Below are positions 1 to 8,361 of a DNA stretch of 64,000 bases, in pieces. A program made the translations under genes and the position numbers. Under the pieces are notes generated by a model. That model worked only from the letters and a program-made list of their open reading frames with translations. It was not told the DNA's origin and did not search any database. Location: positions 124,001 to 188,000 of the forward strand of contig JAFPZK010000053.1 of assembly GCA_017417315.1 (NCBI GenBank), read 5' to 3'. This stretch comes from Bacteroidales bacterium. Lineage in GTDB: Bacteria; Bacteroidota; Bacteroidia; Bacteroidales; UBA3824. Within the stretch, counting starts at the first letter, position 1. The number at the start of each line of letters is the position of its first letter.

Positions 1-405
1 CAGACGTTTGCGCTCAACGGCAAGGCTGTCGCCGAGGCTCTCGACCGTTCGCACATCAATGTTACTTCCAACCGAAATTACAATAACGAAAACGCGCTCG
101 CATCAGCAATTTATCTTGCGTTTATCGATGCACTGAATTATTACACTTGCACCAAAGAAGCGACCGCAGGAAAAGGTTTCGCCGATTTGATTTACACGCC
201 GCTGCATCCAGACAGCAAATATCCGCCGATGATTATCGAATTGAAACAGAACTCAACGCCGTCCAACGCCCTGAAACAAATTGAAAGCAAGGAATATTTC
301 CACGCTTTCGACCTTTACAAGGGCAAGGTGATTTTTGTGGGCATCAACTACGACAAGGACAAAAAGACACACGAATGCGAGGTGAAGGAATGGGTGAAGG
401 ATTAA
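1..405 (+). CDS. AAA-like ATPase/PD-(D/E)XK protein, C-terminal part only
   Basis: The reading frame is open from the first base and ends at TAA 403-405, so the 5' part lies outside the window. The roughly 134 visible residues match the C-terminal nuclease-like domain of the Bacteroidota AAA-ATPase-like family (PF09820 with a PDDEXK_9 tail): an ENALASAIYLAF helix, GKGFADLIYTP with the acidic residue, then PPMIIELKQN, the E-x-K of a PD-(D/E)XK fold, and the closing GINYDKDKKTHECEV segment. These proteins usually have about 520-580 residues and an N-terminal P-loop domain; their role is not established. A fragment of the opposite end of the same family lies at 46335-46574. Confidence in the family is good; whether the gene is intact upstream cannot be judged. 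Confidence 0.75.
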   Translation, partial: QTFALNGKAVAEALDRSHINVTSNRNYNNENALASAIYLAFIDALNYYTCTKEATAGKGFADLIYTPLHPDSKYPPMIIELKQNSTPSNALKQIESKEYFHAFDLYKGKVIFVGINYDKDKKTHECEVKEWVKD

Positions 406-483
406 AATTGGCAAAAAAATATCCCATTCCCTCCCTACCTAAACCATATTATTTTCACTGCAAAAAATACCGTTTTTTGGGTA

Positions 484-514
484 TTGACCGTAGTTTTTTA
501 TTGCTGTAATTTCG
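484..514 (+). promoter_or_regulatory. Bacteroidota-type promoter for the lipoprotein gene at 539
   Basis: TTG at 484-486 is followed by 20 bp and TAATTTCG at 507-514, one mismatch from the TAnnTTTG consensus. Predicted transcription would start about 18 bp before the ATG at 539. Confidence 0.5.
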
Positions 515-538
515 CGCAAAAATTTACAGTATAAAAAA

Positions 539-1759
539 ATGAAAGTCAAACATCTTTTCTTGGCGGCAATTTTTGCTACCAATTTCGTCGCTTGTGATGA
601 CAAGAACGACGACAACAATTCACCCGAAGCGGCTTCGGGCAACATTCTGTTTTCTACCACGGTAACAAATCCCGACGGCAGCAGCGGCAGCGGTTATTTA
701 CAAGCAGTGTCAAGCATTGACGGCGGTATCAATTACGACAATTCCAACGCTATTCCGCTCGGTTTCGGCTCGTATCCGTGCGTCTGCAAAAGCGGCAACA
801 TCTACGTCTTCCCCGATTATATGGGCGGAACGGAACTTAAACTCAAACGCTATATTCTTAACTCCTCCCAAAAACTTGAATTACAAGGTTCTATGGAACT
901 TCCGGCAAATTCGAGCGCGGCAATCGTAACCGAGGCTTCTGACGAAAAAGCATACGTTTGCTGTCAGAGTTTGGATTTGATAATCGTCTTTAATCCCAAG
1001 ACGATGACGAAAATTTCAAGAATCGACCTTTCAAGTCTGCGCAACGAAGGTTTGGCAGCATATCCGGGTGCGATGTGTATCCGCGACGGCATTTTGTTCG
1101 TTGGATTGGAGCAGTACAATTCGAGTTGGATGCCCAACGAAAACGCCATCGAAATGGCACTTTACGATGTTAGCACCGATAAATTAATCAAAAAAATCCG
1201 CAACACCACGCTCGGAGTTTGCGGGCCTACACGTCCTATCGACAACGAATCTATTTTTGAGGACGAGAAAGGCGACATCTACGTTAATTGCACGGGTTCG
1301 TTCGGTTTTATTCCGGGATTCAACGCCGGAATTGTCCGCATAAAAAAAGGCGAAACCGAATTTGACGAAAGTTACGTTATCAATTTTGCTAACGACAAAA
1401 TCAGCGGTCTAAGTTGCGAATATGCCAACAATCTTATGATGACCCGTTATGCCGGCAACGGTAAACTTTTCGGCTACGCATACGCAATGGGTCTTGACCC
1501 AACGAACACAAATACTTACATTGCCAAAGTGATGTGTCCCGTTATCATCGACCTTTATAACAAGACGATGAAAGTAATTGACGGACTTCCGCTTTCTAAC
1601 GGACACGGCGTAGCAATGGGCAAGTGTGGCAACAAAATGGTGTTCGGCTCGGCAAACAACGAATACAACGGTTTTTGCGCTTACGACCTTTTGACGGGCG
1701 AAATCACTACCAAGACGGCTACCGTAACAGGCTTTCCGTCATTCTTTTATAGTTTTTAA
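539..1759 (+). CDS. Surface/periplasmic lipoprotein, DUF4374-like beta-propeller
   Basis: The 406-residue product starts with a short signal peptide ending in the lipobox NFVAC, so Cys19 should be lipidated. An acidic DDKNDDNN stretch follows, a feature often linked to surface export of Bacteroidota lipoproteins. The rest is a beta-rich chain with repeated short strands and phrases such as LIIVFNPKTMTKISRI, typical of propellers. Length and style resemble DUF4374 proteins; the characterised member of that group, XusB of Bacteroides, binds siderophores next to a TonB receptor. No TonB receptor is adjacent here, so a metallophore role is only an inference, supported weakly by the ZinT-like lipoprotein 25 bp downstream and the ABC pair beyond it. 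The gene has its own promoter and probably forms an operon with the next gene. Confidence 0.55.
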   Translation: MKVKHLFLAAIFATNFVACDDKNDDNNSPEAASGNILFSTTVTNPDGSSGSGYLQAVSSIDGGINYDNSNAIPLGFGSYPCVCKSGNIYVFPDYMGGTELKLKRYILNSSQKLELQGSMELPANSSAAIVTEASDEKAYVCCQSLDLIIVFNPKTMTKISRIDLSSLRNEGLAAYPGAMCIRDGILFVGLEQYNSSWMPNENAIEMALYDVSTDKLIKKIRNTTLGVCGPTRPIDNESIFEDEKGDIYVNCTGSFGFIPGFNAGIVRIKKGETEFDESYVINFANDKISGLSCEYANNLMMTRYAGNGKLFGYAYAMGLDPTNTNTYIAKVMCPVIIDLYNKTMKVIDGLPLSNGHGVAMGKCGNKMVFGSANNEYNGFCAYDLLTGEITTKTATVTGFPSFFYSF

Positions 1760-1784
1760 GTAATAATTACAATCACAATAAAAA

Positions 1785-3485
1785 ATGAATAAACACACAA
1801 AATTTGCTGCGGCACTTTTGTTAGCAGCAACAACTTCGTTTGTCTATGTATCTTGCGACGACGACAACGACAACAAAAATGAAGAAAAAAAAGTAACAGC
1901 AGAAGCCTCTGATTTTCAGAAAAAACTCGGCGGAACATTCGTAGAACTTTTCAAAGAGAATGGTTTTATGACAGAAAAATACGTGAGTTATTGGAAGGAA
2001 TGTTGCGCCAAATATGTGGGCGAAGAAAATGCCGATGCTACATTTCAAATGCTTAAAACTTCGATGACCGGCACTCTTTACGGTCCAGAGGCTCAGGCAA
2101 AATACGGCGACGGTACCAACGGTTTTCCCAACGGTTACCAATTCAACTGCGGATTTATCGGCGGTGTGTATAAATTTGTAATCGACGGCAAAAAAATCAC
2201 CGGTCTTGACTCTGATTCTAAAACCGTTTTCAGCCATGAGTATACTCAAACGGGCGAAAAAGACGGTAATTTCTATTTGAAATCTGATGACGGCAATGAC
2301 GACGAATTCAAATATTTCATGTTCCGTGGCGATACTCCTGCCGAGACCTATCATCTTGAATTTCGTTACGGCAAAGATTCTGCGGCACTTATGGATATGT
2401 TTACAGGAGCATACGCATATTGGCTTGCCGCTGCAATGCTCGAAAACGAAACCGAAACCAACGTCAAAGCCTGCATAAAACTTTTCTGCGACGAAAATCT
2501 TGCTGATTACAAGCCCGCCGAAAAGAAATACGTTTATGCAACAACGGATATGACATGGTCGGAATTTTATGCTGCTGATTTGGACAAAACAACAAAAACA
2601 CTTCAAGACCTCGGTATCGATGCTGTAAGTTCGGCAACCAATGTTAAAGGTGCGAAATTTGCCAACGCTATTTTTGAAGCCGACGGCGAAACAGCCTCAA
2701 AACTTCCCGGTGTAAAATCTGTGAATATTGCTATCGAAGAAAATCTCTACAATTCGCTGGAAGACAAATCACGTTTCACACTTTTGGATGCTGCACCCTC
2801 GGATTACAAAGAGTATAATGCCGACGGAAGTTTCGGAAAATGGAACTCAAAGGTTGTTAATCAAACTGTTACGGCAACACTTACTTCCGGTTTCGACGCA
2901 AAATGGGGTAACTACGTAATTGCACTTGACGGTCTTGAAGGCGTTACCACCGACAACCTCCAAGGAGCAATTCTCACCACGACCGACGGTGCAAAATACG
3001 GCTTGCAGTTTCTCAACAACCTTTGGCTCAAACCCGCTGAATTTACGTTCTGCATAGAAGAATTTACCGAGCCGCACGGTTGCAAACGCGCCTACAAACA
3101 GACCGCCGATTTGGAAGGCAAAACACTTTCCAACATCACTTACATTCTCAAAGACGGCGACAATATTTCGGCAGATTTGAATTTATACGTTAAAAAACAG
3201 ACCTCGGCAACAGTTTCTGCTGAAAGTGTAGACGCAGGTACAGACGTTACAATTTCGCTTAATTTCAGCAATATTCCTAACGATGCGAACTACATACTTT
3301 CGGCAGTTAAGAAAGGTTCGGGCAAAAGAGCAACGGCACTTTCTACCGACGATTTTACGTTTCTTAACGGCAAACTTACGATAAAAGGTGATGTTGCCTC
3401 CGGTGATGTATTTTCTGCTTCGTTCGTTTCAGAAAAATACGTTAATATCGGTACTACAATCACAATTGCCGGCACATTGGAATAA
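1785..3485 (+). CDS. Lipoprotein with ZinT-like N-terminal and Tp47-like C-terminal domains
   Basis: The 566-residue product has a signal peptide with lipobox VYVSC (Cys24) and an acidic linker. Residues about 45-225 look like the ZinT/calycin metal-binding family: a long helical entry, strands around GVYKFVIDGKKIT, then KYFMFRGDTP followed by YHLEFRYGKDSAAL, which parallels the histidine-bearing strand of ZinT. Residues from about 245 resemble the Tp47 domain family: MTWSEFYAADL, DAVSSATNVKGAKF, and TTDGAKYGLQFLNNLW. ZinT proteins bind zinc or cadmium in the periplasm; Tp47-like domains have no agreed function outside Treponema. The combination suggests a metal-binding envelope protein, but only one of the expected ZinT histidines is obvious, so metal binding is uncertain. 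A strong terminator follows. Confidence 0.5.
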   Translation: MNKHTKFAAALLLAATTSFVYVSCDDDNDNKNEEKKVTAEASDFQKKLGGTFVELFKENGFMTEKYVSYWKECCAKYVGEENADATFQMLKTSMTGTLYGPEAQAKYGDGTNGFPNGYQFNCGFIGGVYKFVIDGKKITGLDSDSKTVFSHEYTQTGEKDGNFYLKSDDGNDDEFKYFMFRGDTPAETYHLEFRYGKDSAALMDMFTGAYAYWLAAAMLENETETNVKACIKLFCDENLADYKPAEKKYVYATTDMTWSEFYAADLDKTTKTLQDLGIDAVSSATNVKGAKFANAIFEADGETASKLPGVKSVNIAIEENLYNSLEDKSRFTLLDAAPSDYKEYNADGSFGKWNSKVVNQTVTATLTSGFDAKWGNYVIALDGLEGVTTDNLQGAILTTTDGAKYGLQFLNNLWLKPAEFTFCIEEFTEPHGCKRAYKQTADLEGKTLSNITYILKDGDNISADLNLYVKKQTSATVSAESVDAGTDVTISLNFSNIPNDANYILSAVKKGSGKRATALSTDDFTFLNGKLTIKGDVASGDVFSASFVSEKYVNIGTTITIAGTLE

Positions 3486-3507
3486 CATCTGTTTATTTTC
3501 AAAACTT

Positions 3508-3538
3508 AAAGGCGTACAACGTTTTGTACGCCTTTTTT
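3508..3538 (+). terminator. Rho-independent terminator after the lipoprotein pair
   Basis: A perfect 12-bp stem (AAAGGCGTACAA with TTGTACGCCTTT), a 4-nt loop CGTT and a T run. It lies 22 bp after the stop at 3485 and closes the two-lipoprotein unit. Confidence 0.9.
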
Positions 3539-3587
3539 CTACTCTTTTTAGGTGATTTTTTTATACAAAAATACCAAATTCAAGGTA

Positions 3588-3618
3588 TTGCAGCAATAAT
3601 TTTTCAAAAATAATTTTG
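3588..3618 (+). promoter_or_regulatory. Consensus promoter for the ABC transporter pair
   Basis: TTG 3588-3590, 20-bp spacer, TAATTTTG 3611-3618: an exact match to TAnnTTTG, 28 bp before the start at 3646. Confidence 0.8.
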
Positions 3619-3645
3619 CAGTAATAAAAAAACTAAGTAACAAAA

Positions 3646-5415
3646 ATGAAAAAACGACCGAATCTTTTCAGGCTGATGGATTATGCGGGGAAGTTCAAAT
3701 GGTTCACCGTAGGAAGCCTGATTTTTGCGGCTCTGAGCGCGTGCCTTGCGCTTGTGCCGTTCATCTTTATTTGGAAAATTGCGGGTGAGGTGCTTTCTGT
3801 CGCGCCCGATTTTTCAAAGGCGCAAAACATTGAGGACTACGGTTTTGAAGCCGTCAAATTCGCCGTCAACGCAATGTGCGTGTATTTTTGCGCGCTCGCC
3901 TGTTCGCACATCGGGGCGTTCAGGACGGTGGCTAACATCCGCGAAAAATGCGTTGAAAAAGTCCTCCGTATGCCCCTCGGACACATCGAAAGCGAGGGCA
4001 GCGGCAAAATCCGCAAAATCATCATCGACTCCACCGCCTCGCTCGAAAATTTTATGGCGCACATCACTCCCGACCGCACCGTCGCCATCACAACGCCGCT
4101 TGCAATGATTGCGATGCTACTCTATTTTGATTGGAAAATCGGACTTCTGTGCATCGCCACCGTCGTTGCGGGATTCTTCATAATGTATATGTTTATGGTG
4201 GGCAAAAACCTCAAAAAAGACATCGAGGCTTACAACGCCGCACTCGAAAATATGACCCGCGAAGCCGTTGAATATGTGCGCGGTATCCCCGTCGTCAAGA
4301 CTTTCGGACAGTCGGTGTTCTCGTTCAAAAAACTCAAAAAAGCAATCGACGACTACGAAAAATTCACCGTAAGTTACACTCGGCGTTTCAGGATTCCGAT
4401 GACGGCTTACACGGTGGTCATCAATTCGGCATTTGCGATTTTGATTTCGGTTGCACTCTACAATTCGAGCAACGCCAATGAACCCGAATTTTTCTCCAAC
4501 TTGCTGTTTTACATCATCTTCACGCCCGTGATTGCGGTAACGCTTTTTAAGTTGATGCACTCTTCGGAGGCTGATATGATAGTGGAAACCGCACTCAGCC
4601 GCATCGACACAGTACTCGACGTCAAGGAAAACGACGAAACCAAAAATCCGCTGACACCGAGCGATTATTCCGTTGAATTTCAAGACGTTAAATTTCATTA
4701 TGACGGAGCAACGAAAAACGCTTTGGACGGCATTTCCCTGAAAATTCCGTCAGGCTCGCACGTCGCATTCGTGGGGCCGTCGGGCGGCGGCAAAACCACT
4801 TCCGCAAGCCTTGTTTCAAGGTTTTGGGACACTGACGAAGGACAGATTCTCATCGGCGGCGTTAACGTCAAAAACATTGCCACCGAAAAACTTTCCGAGA
4901 TAGTTTCGTTTGTTTTTCAGGACACCAAACTCCTGAAAACGAGCATTTTGGAAAACGTCAGAATGGCGAAACCCGATGCAACGGACGACGAAGTTTTGTC
5001 AGCCTTGCAACGCGCACAATGCACCGACATCATCAGCCGTCTGCCCGATGGCGCAAAATCGGTTTTGGGCAGCAAAGGCACGTACCTCAGCGGCGGCGAA
5101 CAACAGCGAGTAGCAATCGCAAGGGTGATGTTGAGGAACACGCCCGTATTGATTTTGGACGAGGCGACCGCCTTTGCCGACCCCGAAAACGAGGAAAAAG
5201 TGTTGGCGGCTTTCGACGAAATTTCCAAGGGCAAAACGGTCATCAAAATCGCCCACCGACTTTCAACAATCGTTGACTGCGACGAAATCTACGTCCTCAA
5301 AGACGGCAAAATCGCCGAACAGGGCAAACACAGCCAACTCGTTGAAAAACAAGGCATTTACAGCCGAATGTGGAACGAATACCAAAAATCAGTGGATTGG
5401 AAAATAAAAAATTGA
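3646..5415 (+). CDS. Half-size ABC transporter, exporter fold (YbtP/IrtA-like), first of a pair
   Basis: The 589-residue protein has an N-terminal six-helix membrane domain (about residues 1-320) and a C-terminal nucleotide-binding domain. The Walker A GPSGGGKTT is at about 380-388, the signature LSGGEQQRVAIARVML at about 482-497, and Walker B VLILDEATA just after. The N-terminus (LFRLMDYAGKFKW, ALVPFIFIWKIAGEVL) resembles the pairs that include YbtPQ and IrtAB, which have an exporter fold but import metal chelates; ordinary multidrug or lipid exporters share the architecture. It likely forms a heterodimer with the product of the next gene. In the D-loop region the residue following LDEATA is F, then ADPENE, a slightly unusual variant. 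Its last residues (KIKN) are encoded at the edge of the heptamer repeat that follows. Confidence 0.75.
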   Translation: MKKRPNLFRLMDYAGKFKWFTVGSLIFAALSACLALVPFIFIWKIAGEVLSVAPDFSKAQNIEDYGFEAVKFAVNAMCVYFCALACSHIGAFRTVANIREKCVEKVLRMPLGHIESEGSGKIRKIIIDSTASLENFMAHITPDRTVAITTPLAMIAMLLYFDWKIGLLCIATVVAGFFIMYMFMVGKNLKKDIEAYNAALENMTREAVEYVRGIPVVKTFGQSVFSFKKLKKAIDDYEKFTVSYTRRFRIPMTAYTVVINSAFAILISVALYNSSNANEPEFFSNLLFYIIFTPVIAVTLFKLMHSSEADMIVETALSRIDTVLDVKENDETKNPLTPSDYSVEFQDVKFHYDGATKNALDGISLKIPSGSHVAFVGPSGGGKTTSASLVSRFWDTDEGQILIGGVNVKNIATEKLSEIVSFVFQDTKLLKTSILENVRMAKPDATDDEVLSALQRAQCTDIISRLPDGAKSVLGSKGTYLSGGEQQRVAIARVMLRNTPVLILDEATAFADPENEEKVLAAFDEISKGKTVIKIAHRLSTIVDCDEIYVLKDGKIAEQGKHSQLVEKQGIYSRMWNEYQKSVDWKIKN

Positions 5416-5474
5416 AAATTGACAATTGACAATTAAAAATTGACAATTGACAGTTGACAATTGACAATTAAAAA
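5411..5474. repeat. Tandem ATTGACA heptamer repeat between the two ABC genes
   Basis: About seven imperfect copies of the heptamer ATTGACA (variants GTTGACA and ATTAAAA) fill the space between the two ABC genes and overlap the first stop codon. The same heptamer array occurs inside the restriction-modification gene at 10942-10973. Arrays of this sort occur scattered in Bacteroidota genomes; it is not a CRISPR, since there are no spacers. Confidence 0.8.
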
Positions 5475-5484
5475 GGAAAAAAAT

Positions 5485-7128
5485 ATGAAAAATTTGAAAC
5501 AAAAATATGCGCTTTCTGATGAGGGCGCGAGGTCGATGATAATTGCATCGGTGGCAAATGTGTTTTACAATTTGGTGCTGTTTTCGCCCGTGGTGTTGCT
5601 TTATTTTTTGATAAAGGACATTTTGGGCAACGGACTTGACGGCAGGACAACGTTCTATGTAACAGGCATTTGCATTTGGCTTTTGTTGCTGACGGTAACA
5701 GCCGTGATTCAGTACAACACGTGTTTTTTCTCCACGTACAAGGAGAGCGGCGTGCGGCGCGTAACCCTCGCCGAAAAATTGCGGAAACTGCCGCTGTCGT
5801 TTTTCGCCAAGAAAGACAGCGCGGATTTGACGTCGGCGTTGATGGACGACGCGGCGCAGATAGAACAGGCTTCGTCGCATTTTATTCCGCAATTAATCGG
5901 CTCAATAATAAGCACTTGCATATTGGCGGCGTGTCTGTTTTTCATCAATTGGAAGATGGCGTTGGCAGCGGTTTGGGTGCTGCCTGTGAGCCTTTTGATT
6001 GTGGCTCTGTCGCAAAAAGTTCAGTACCGCCTCGGCAAGAAAAAGAGCTTCGCCGCCGTCGAAATGACCGAACAAATTCAGGAATGTTTGGAAACGGTGA
6101 GGGATTTGCGTCAAAACAATGCGCAAGAGAGTTATTTTCAGAAAGTTAAGGCAAAAATTCACGAGATGGAACGCCGAATGTTATGGAACGAACTCGGCAC
6201 GGGACTTTTCGTAACCAACGCCGAACTTTTGCTGAAATTTGGCATCGCAACCACGGCACTTGTCGGCGCAATGCTCTTAAAATCAGGCGAAATCGACGTG
6301 TTGATGTTTTTCCTCTTTTTGATAATTGTTTCGCGGCTTTACGACCCGTTGCTGACCTCGCTCGAACATTTTGCGGCGATTATCGGTCTTGACGTCAACT
6401 GCGAACGACTCAACGAAATCCTCCAACACAAGGAACTCGAAGGCGGCGAGGAACTCAAAGTCAGCGGCGGAGACATTGAATTTCAGGACGTTAAGTTTTC
6501 GTATCAGGACGGCAAACAGATTCTTGACGGCGTAAGTTTCGTTGCAAAACAGGGTGAAGTAACGGCGTTAATCGGACCTTCGGGCAGCGGCAAAACAACG
6601 GTTTCGAGACTTGCGGCGCGGTTTTGGGACATTGATTCGGGCAAAATCACTGTCGGCGGTCAAGACATATCGAAAATCGACCCCGAAACTTTGATGAGCC
6701 TTTATTCGATTGTTTTTCAGGACGTTATGTTGTTCAACAACACAATTATGGAAAACATCCGCATCGGCAACAAGAACGCCACCGACGACGAAGTGAAAGC
6801 CGCCGCCGCGCTCGCCAACTGCACGGAATTTATCGAAAATCTTCCCGACAAATGGCAGACTGTCATCGGCGAAAACGGCAAAAAACTTTCAGGCGGCGAG
6901 CGTCAGCGGATTTCGATTGCCCGCGCCTTCCTCAAAAACGCCCCGATAATCCTCCTTGACGAAGCCTCAGCATCCTTAGACGTTGAAAACGAGACACTTA
7001 TCCAACAGTCAATCTCCAAACTCATCAAGGGCAAAACGGTACTCGTAATCGCGCACAGGCTGCGGACAATTGCCGGCGCAAACAAGATTGTAACGATTAA
7101 GGACGGAAAGGCGGAGGTGAATGCATAA
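5485..7128 (+). CDS. Half-size ABC transporter, exporter fold (YbtQ/IrtB-like), second of a pair
   Basis: I start at ATG 5485 (547 residues), preceded by an AAGGAA ribosome-binding site; the frame also opens at a TTG at 5461, but that codon sits inside the heptamer repeat. The membrane domain covers about residues 1-320. The ATPase domain shows Walker A GPSGSGKTT, Q-loop VFQD, signature LSGGERQRISIARAFL, Walker B IILLDEASASLD and the H-loop IAHRL. It pairs naturally with the transporter encoded immediately upstream, 69 bp away. Transport of a metal chelate is possible from the neighbouring ZinT-like and DUF4374-like lipoproteins but is not shown by the sequence. Codons here favour C at the third position, as in the upstream gene. 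Confidence 0.75.
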   Translation: MKNLKQKYALSDEGARSMIIASVANVFYNLVLFSPVVLLYFLIKDILGNGLDGRTTFYVTGICIWLLLLTVTAVIQYNTCFFSTYKESGVRRVTLAEKLRKLPLSFFAKKDSADLTSALMDDAAQIEQASSHFIPQLIGSIISTCILAACLFFINWKMALAAVWVLPVSLLIVALSQKVQYRLGKKKSFAAVEMTEQIQECLETVRDLRQNNAQESYFQKVKAKIHEMERRMLWNELGTGLFVTNAELLLKFGIATTALVGAMLLKSGEIDVLMFFLFLIIVSRLYDPLLTSLEHFAAIIGLDVNCERLNEILQHKELEGGEELKVSGGDIEFQDVKFSYQDGKQILDGVSFVAKQGEVTALIGPSGSGKTTVSRLAARFWDIDSGKITVGGQDISKIDPETLMSLYSIVFQDVMLFNNTIMENIRIGNKNATDDEVKAAAALANCTEFIENLPDKWQTVIGENGKKLSGGERQRISIARAFLKNAPIILLDEASASLDVENETLIQQSISKLIKGKTVLVIAHRLRTIAGANKIVTIKDGKAEVNA

Positions 7129-7129
7129 T

Positions 7130-7658
7130 TCATTCCCAACTTTTTTCGCTGCAATTCCACTTTTTGTCAAACGTAGAATTGTGCAAAACTGAATTATAAA
7201 CAGGCTCAATAAAATCTATAAGCCGTTGAATAACAGATTCAAAACTCAAATCTGAATTCTTGGAAGGTTCAAAAACTCGCCACAACGAATTTAGAAAATC
7301 ATTGGTTTTGAAATCTGTTATTTCAACAAATAGATTTTCGGAAAGAGTTCTTTTGCGATGCTGCAACGTACCTTGCAAAGCCGCAGTTAAAGTTTCGCCG
7401 TCAAAATCAAAAATATCAGACAAATAATAAATGTCATAAAAATCTTTCATACGACTTGTCAACGACATACGGCAAATAATGGCATCAAATCATTCCACCT
7501 TTCAAAATCATTTTTTCGACATATTCTGAAAGGGAAAGTCGTCGCAAAAACTCCTCTTGTGCAAATAGTTGCAGAATTGTTTGAAACGGCAATTTTGCTG
7601 ACTTTGATTGATTTTTCAACCTTGCCAAAACCGATGCAGCCTTACCTTTTACAGCCAT
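7130..7658 (-). pseudogene. AbiEii-family toxin gene with its centre deleted
   Basis: Two pieces of one nucleotidyltransferase-toxin gene remain. The 5' piece (7658 down to stop 7485, 57 residues) starts MAVKGKAASVLARLKNQ, overlaps the antitoxin stop by 10 nt as in intact abiE operons, and ends LKGGMI, exactly where the catalytic GG motif and core should begin. The 3' piece (7468 to 7130) resumes with TSRMKDFYDIYYLSDIF, the conserved C-terminal part. In its frame the preceding codons read FDAIICR, also family-like, so the junction is near 7490. The core nucleotidyltransferase region is missing and the two pieces are out of frame. Toxin activity should be lost. Confidence 0.85.
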
Positions 7659-8218
7659 ATTCCAAGTACCTCCCTTACTTTTTTTTCGATGTGAAGAATT
7701 TTTGAATAGTTTATAAGATTTGGAATCGCCTTCTCTTTGTCGGCGGTGTAACGTTTGATTGCAGTGTTAAAAACCTCAGCATCAACTTTGTTGCGATGAA
7801 AAAGAATGTCGCAAATTGTTCGTTCCTTATCGTAAATTTTTATCGTCGTGCCGTCAATTATTGCCTCGGTGATGCCAACAGTGTATCTCTCTGTTTTTAT
7901 AAAATGCGGCTTAACTATCGGATAATCAATATTAAACCGCACCCTTGCACTACGGCTGTCCACTGCCAAATGCCAACATTCAGGCACTCTGTCGGTATAG
8001 CCATAATAATCGAGCGCACTTTCCATACAAATAACGCCGTCAGGGAAAAGTTTTTTGATAACAGGCACATCCGAGAACGACATTTCGTCAGTGAACCTAT
8101 AAAAACCTCTCCTAACTTGCTCTATTTCACCGCTTTCAAGAAGGGATTTTATTTTATTGTAATAAAACCCTCGTTCTTTAAGTTCGCACGTCCGCAATAT
8201 GTTTTCGCTTTGCTGCAT
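7649..8218 (-). CDS. abiEi: AbiEi-family antitoxin (type IV toxin-antitoxin)
   Basis: The 189-residue protein matches AbiEi antitoxins. It has an N-terminal winged-helix part (ENILRTCELKERGFYYNKIKSLLESGEIEQVRRGFYR), then the C-terminal antitoxin domain with ICMESALDYYGYT, a strand-rich core and KIYDKERTICDILFHR, ending in the helical IKRYTADKEKAIPNL region. AbiEi proteins repress their own operon by binding inverted repeats and counter the AbiEii toxin; here the toxin gene is deleted, leaving an orphan antitoxin that looks intact. An inverted repeat suitable as operator lies directly upstream. Start at ATG 8218. Confidence 0.85.
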   Translation of the reverse strand: MQQSENILRTCELKERGFYYNKIKSLLESGEIEQVRRGFYRFTDEMSFSDVPVIKKLFPDGVICMESALDYYGYTDRVPECWHLAVDSRSARVRFNIDYPIVKPHFIKTERYTVGITEAIIDGTTIKIYDKERTICDILFHRNKVDAEVFNTAIKRYTADKEKAIPNLINYSKILHIEKKVREVLGIWL

Positions 8219-8221
8219 TAT

Positions 8222-8267
8222 TTATCAAACTATACAATTATTACCAAAAAGTTGTACAATTTGATAA
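8222..8267 (-). promoter_or_regulatory. Inverted-repeat operator upstream of abiEi
   Basis: Two 16-bp arms, 8222-8237 and 8252-8267, are inverted copies matching at 14 of 16 positions (TTATCAAACTATACAA against TTATCAAATTGTACAA) with 14 bp between. They sit 4 bp before the abiEi start. Negative autoregulation through paired inverted repeats is known for AbiEi, so this is the likely binding site. Confidence 0.65.
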
Positions 8268-8310
8268 CGAAAGGGCGGCAGTGAATATTGTATGATTGTA
8301 AAAAAAATTC

Positions 8311-8341
8311 TTGCCAATCTCCCAAAAATCCTCTATCTTTG
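8311..8341 (+). promoter_or_regulatory. Consensus promoter for the MmeI-like gene
   Basis: TTG 8311-8313, 20 bp, TATCTTTG 8334-8341. Transcription should start near 8348, which rules out the upstream TTG at 8311 as the start codon and supports ATG 8362. Confidence 0.8.
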
Positions 8342-8361
8342 CCTATGTTATTGACACAAAT

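Noticed and set aside
1821..2606. A 261-codon minus-strand frame opposite the ZinT/Tp47 lipoprotein gene
   Set aside because: It is antisense to a convincing lipoprotein gene and its composition (Phe, Val, Cys rich) is typical of a shadow frame.
4117..4698. A 193-codon minus-strand frame opposite the ABC transporter gene
   Set aside because: Antisense to conserved transporter sequence, with no recognisable domain.
5411..5474. Short tandem repeats as a CRISPR array
   Set aside because: The units are 7 bp with no spacers and no cas genes are nearby.
8311..8361. TTG 8311 as start of the MmeI-like gene
   Set aside because: It is the upstream box of a consensus promoter whose transcript should begin near 8348.
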